From an uncultured Clostridium sp. (GTDB lineage: Bacteria; Bacillota; Clostridia; TANB77; CAG-508): 18,412 nt of DNA. Both the position numbers and the translations under genes were made by a program. Shown in pieces: positions 16,003-18,412 of this stretch (the stretch's first letter is position 1; each line of letters starts with the position of its first letter). The stretch lies in the NCBI GenBank assembly GCA_947062645.1, contig CAMSQT010000008.1, forward strand, positions 1-18,412, given 5' to 3'. Under the pieces are notes generated by a model. It had not been told where the DNA came from. It ran no database searches and was given only the letters and a program-made list of their open reading frames with translations.

Positions 16003-17921
16003 TTGGGCAAAAAATTACTAATAACCGAAAAACCATCTGTAGCAATGGAATTTGCAAAAGCATTAAAAATAACCACCAATCGAAAAAATGGATACTTAGA
16101 ATCAAATGAATGGATTATCACTTGGTGTGTAGGCCATTTAGTAACCATGAGTTATCCAGACAAATATGACGAAAAGTTAAAACAATGGCGACTAGAAACC
16201 TTGCCATTTATCCCAGAAGAATGGAAATACGAAATTATTCCTGCTGTTGCCAATCAATTTAATATTGTAAAAGAATTGATGCAAAGAGAGGATGTTGAAG
16301 AAATCTATAATGCAGGAGACTCTCGGAAGAGAGGGAGAATACATACAAAGATTAGTTTTTATGATGGCAAAGCCAAACCCAAAAGCCAAAATGAAAAGAG
16401 TTTGGATTGATTCCCAAACAGAAGAAGAAATCACAAGAGGGATTCGAGAAGCCAAAGACCTAGCAGAATATGATAGTCTATCTGCTAGTGCCTATTTAAG
16501 AGCAAAAGAAGATTACTTAATTGGAATTAACTTTTCTAGATTACTATCGATTATCTATGGAAGAAAACTAGCACAAAGTATCCATGAAGACAAAGCATCT
16601 ATTTCTGTTGGGCGTGTTATGACATGCGTGTTAGGTATGATAGTGGGAAGAGAAAGAGAAATTAGAAACTTTGTAAAAACCAAATACTATAAAATTTTAG
16701 GAGAATTTGGTGACGAAAAAGCTTCCTTTAAAGCAGAATGGAAAGTAAATGAAAAATCCATTATGTTTGAATCACCAAAGCTTTACAATGAATCAGGATT
16801 TAAAAAAGAACAAGAGGCTAAAGACTTTATTACCAGTTTAAAGCGGAAAAATAGCAGTAATCAGTGAATTGAAAAAATCTAAGCAAAAAGAAAATGCACC
16901 ACTATTATTCAATCTAGCAGAAATCCAAAATGAATGTACCAAACGCTTTAAAATTAAGCCAGATACTACCCTAGAAATCATTCAAAATTTATATGAAAAA
17001 AAATTAGTAACCTATCCTAGAACGGATGCAAGAGTTTTATCAACAGCAGTTGCTAAAGAAATATCAAAAAACTTAAATGGCATAACGAGAGGATTGAAAG
17101 ACGAAGAAATACAAGGCTATATCAAAAAAATGGTGGACGAAAAGTATGCTACTAATTTAGCCAAAACCAAATATGTTAATGATAGTAAAATTACTGATCA
17201 CTATGCCATCATTCCAACGGGACAAGGATACGAAAATTATAATCAATTACCAGATTTACAAAAACAAATATATAAAGTAATTGTGAAAAGATTTTTAGCG
17301 ATTTTTTATCCACCGGCTGAATATAGCAAGGTACAAGTGACAGTAAATATTGAAAATGAGACCTTTTACTGTAGTGGAAAAGTATGCGTAAAACAAGGGT
17401 TTTTAGAGATTTTAAAGCCAAAGACAGAGGTGAAAGAAAAACAAGAAGATAATAACTTGGAGATATTAAAAACCTTAAAAAAAGGACAAACTGTAGAAGT
17501 TAAGAATTTTGAAATAAAAGATGCAGAAACCTCGCCACCAACTAGATATAATTCAGGGTCTATTATTCTTGCCATGGAAAATGCGGGAAAATTAATTGAA
17601 GAAGAAGAACTAAGAGAGCAAATCAAAGGAGCAGGAATTGGAACCAGTGCAACCAGAGCAGAAATTATGAAAAAATTAGAAAAGATTAAGTATATCGAAA
17701 TTAATTCTAAAACACAAATTATTACACCAACCGATAAAGGAGAAAGAATTTATGATATTGTTTACCATTCTATGCCAGATATGCTAAATCCAAAACTTAC
17801 TGCTAGTTGGGAAAAAGGACTTGATATGGTGGCGAAAAAAGAAATTCAACCAGACGAGTTTATGACCAAATTAAAGAGTTACATTCATTCTAAGTTTGAT
17901 AAATTAGTGGTGAAAATGTAA
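16003..17921 (+). CDS. topB: DNA topoisomerase III (type IA), with two in-frame CGGA sites
   Basis: The enzyme passes single strands to relax or decatenate DNA. Skipping C16324 and C16844 makes 1919 bases into exactly 638 aa. The TOPRIM residues are Glu9 in LLITEKPSVA and Asp106...Glu112 in AGDSGREGE; the first CGGA supplies Gly108. The catalytic tyrosine is Tyr337 in VTYPRTDARVL. It is shorter than Bacillus TopB (about 727 aa) and lacks a C-terminal zinc-ribbon region. The start is taken as TTG 16003 because the frame is open upstream within the HD gene and the conserved protein begins at KLLITEKPS. An AAAGGA lies 13 bases before it, which is long, so the start is less certain. Without the first skip translation ends at 16410. 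Confidence 0.9.
16324..16327 (+). other. In-frame CGGA +1 site 11 (topB, Gly108)
   Basis: The context is GAC TCT C GGA AGA GAG. Skipping C16324 gives AGDSGREGE, the TOPRIM acidic motif. An extra residue here would break the metal site. Confidence 0.9.
16844..16847 (+). other. In-frame CGGA +1 site 12 (topB, Gly281)
   Basis: The context is TTA AAG C GGA AAA ATA. Skipping C16844 gives SLKGKIAVISELKK and leads into the catalytic domain. The unshifted frame stops at 16865-16867. Confidence 0.85.
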
Positions 17922-17924
17922 AAG

Positions 17925-17956
17925 CAGGGCGGTAAAAAATCACCACCCTGTTTTTT
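17925..17956 (+). terminator. Rho-independent terminator of topB
   Basis: CAGGGCGGT (17925-17933) pairs with ACCACCCTG (17942-17950) with one C-A mismatch, followed by six T (17951-17956). It lies three bases after the topB stop. Confidence 0.85.
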
Positions 17957-17976
17957 GAACAGTTTAAAGCTTTAGA

Positions 17977-18174
17977 TTATAGCAAACCTAAGGCTGCCGG
18001 ACAGCGAACAGCATTTTCTGCTCCATTTATACAATGATTGGGAATTACCCCGAACATTTTGCGTGCCTTTTTTTGTGTAGCTACCTGATTGTTAGCACGC
18101 CAACAAGAACCGTTGCACTGTTTACATTCCTCTGAAATGTTTGCATATTGTCTTTTTAGTTTCCGTGAAATCAT
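17977..18174 (-). CDS. Small Cys-rich protein of unknown function; carries an in-frame CGG
   Basis: This 65-aa protein is basic at its N-terminus (ISRKLKRQ) and has five cysteines, including CKQCNGSC, perhaps a metal-binding knuckle. I do not recognise the family. On the minus strand AAAGGA precedes ATG 18174 and a good promoter lies upstream. Codon use differs from the neighbours: CGC, CGT, GGG, GCC and CCG are frequent and the gene is visibly richer in GC, suggesting transfer. Codon 4 is CGG (TCA CGG AAA). Here the frame stays open only if CGG is read as a normal codon. Skipping the C would give MISGN and a stop. Confidence 0.6.
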   Translation of the reverse strand: MISRKLKRQYANISEECKQCNGSCWRANNQVATQKKARKMFGVIPNHCINGAENAVRCPAALGLL

Positions 18175-18191
18175 AATACTGTTCCTTTCTG

Positions 18192-18210
18192 CCATTGAGC
18201 GTATCAATGG
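18192..18210 (-). other. Leader hairpin of the small Cys-rich gene
   Basis: CCATTGA (18192-18198) and TCAATGG (18204-18210) are a perfect 7-bp stem with a 5-base loop. It sits in the transcribed leader just before the ribosome binding site (18188-18183), so it could influence translation. Confidence 0.5.
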
Positions 18211-18237
18211 ACTTTCAAAAATTTATAGTACAACTCT

Positions 18238-18266
18238 ATTATACCACAAATCAACATAAATGGCAA
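18238..18266 (-). promoter_or_regulatory. Promoter of the small Cys-rich gene
   Basis: On the minus strand TTGCCA (18266-18261), 17 bases, then TGG-TATAAT (TATAAT at 18243-18238), an extended -10 form. Confidence 0.65.
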
Positions 18267-18280
18267 ATTATAAAAATAAC

Positions 18281-18412
18281 CTAAACAATCGTCCCACCAT
18301 TTACATGAATTACCTGACCAGTAACATATCTAGCATCATCACTTGCCAAATACAAATAAGCAGGAGCTACCTCAAAAGGTTGACCAGCACGCTTTAAAGG
18401 AGTATCTGTACC
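18281..18412 (-). CDS. Short-chain dehydrogenase/reductase, C-terminal part (partial)
   Basis: The last 43 residues of an SDR oxidoreductase whose start lies beyond the window. The C-terminal pattern is clear: PLKRAGQPFEVAPAYLYLAS, then SDDARYVTGQ and VIHVNGGTIV before TAG. This matches classical NAD(P)-dependent SDRs of the YhdF/YghA/glucose-dehydrogenase-like group. The catalytic Tyr and the cofactor motif are outside the window, so substrate and cofactor cannot be given. It has no in-frame CGG in the visible part. Confidence 0.88.
   Translation of the reverse strand, partial: GTDTPLKRAGQPFEVAPAYLYLASDDARYVTGQVIHVNGGTIV

Noticed and set aside
231..16847. Ordinary assembly or homopolymer errors causing the frameshifts
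   Set aside because: The window has many long A and T runs inside genes and none shows an indel. The breaks occur only where an in-frame CGG is formed. A systematic base-caller artefact tied to this motif is not fully excluded and is listed as the main test.
231..16847. Simple reassignment of CGG to another amino acid (as reported for Trp or Gln in some Firmicutes)
   Set aside because: A reassigned triplet would not change the reading frame, but the frame changes by +1 after every CGG.
1..18412. tRNA, rRNA, CRISPR array or insertion sequence
   Set aside because: I saw no tRNA cloverleaf ending, rRNA motif, regularly spaced direct repeat or transposase. In particular no glycine or arginine tRNA that could explain CGG decoding is visible in the window.

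Overview
The window is AT-rich DNA, roughly 30% GC by eye. It has Firmicutes-type signals: AAAGGAGG-like ribosome binding sites, TTGACA/TATAAT promoters and AGA/AAA/GAA-dominated codon use. Gene content (AddB, type-4 UDG, short topoisomerase III, GltD-like flavoprotein, YfiH/PgeF, LD-carboxypeptidase, LeuRS) suggests an uncultivated low-GC clostridial bacterium, perhaps from the gut. The lineage is an inference from style and content, not from a search.

Layout. 2-64: end of an unidentified gene, then a terminator. 201-8599: a rightward run of addB, an MFS transporter, pgeF, a second paralogous MFS transporter, an LD-carboxypeptidase and a type-4 uracil-DNA glycosylase. 8673-9938: a GltD-like Fe-S flavoprotein with its own near-consensus promoter. 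9934-10125: a 192-bp inverted repeat between convergent genes. 10129-11229 (minus): an unrecognised protein with an HECIH zinc-protease-like motif. 11456-11884: a small coiled-coil protein with 42-bp tandem repeats. 11937-14328 (minus): leuS. 14467-17921: two tandem HD-domain paralogues and topB. 17977-18174 (minus): a small Cys-rich protein of foreign-looking composition. 18281-18412 (minus): end of a short-chain dehydrogenase gene.

The central observation is about decoding. Five conserved genes (addB, LD-carboxypeptidase, udg, leuS, topB) look broken, with twelve breaks in all, and every break is the same. An in-frame CGG codon occurs, and the conserved protein continues only if the C is skipped and the following GGN is read as glycine (CGGA 11 times, CGGT once). 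Skipping the C at all twelve sites gives exact full-length reading frames: AddB 1120 aa, LdcA 308, UDG 182, LeuRS 796, TopB 638. It also restores invariant motifs: the AddB Walker A GKTGSGKS, LeuRS PSGQGLHVGH, TopB GDSGREGE and UDG DRLGEPFVGRAG. In about 5,600 codons of typical-composition genes I found no in-frame CGG read as arginine and no frameshift of any other kind. All other CGG trinucleotides in those genes fall across codon boundaries. The one exception is codon 4 of the foreign-looking small Cys-rich gene. The simplest readings are that CGGN is a four-base glycine codon, or that CGG is an unassigned codon at which the ribosome moves +1. A sequence-specific sequencing artefact must still be excluded.

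How the genes may work together. AddB (with an AddA encoded elsewhere), type-4 UDG and topoisomerase III serve DNA repair and topology. PgeF and the LD-carboxypeptidase act on peptidoglycan precursors or fragments and sit with two related MFS transporters in one tightly spaced cluster. LeuRS is essential, so its CGGA site implies that skipping is efficient if the sequence is correct.
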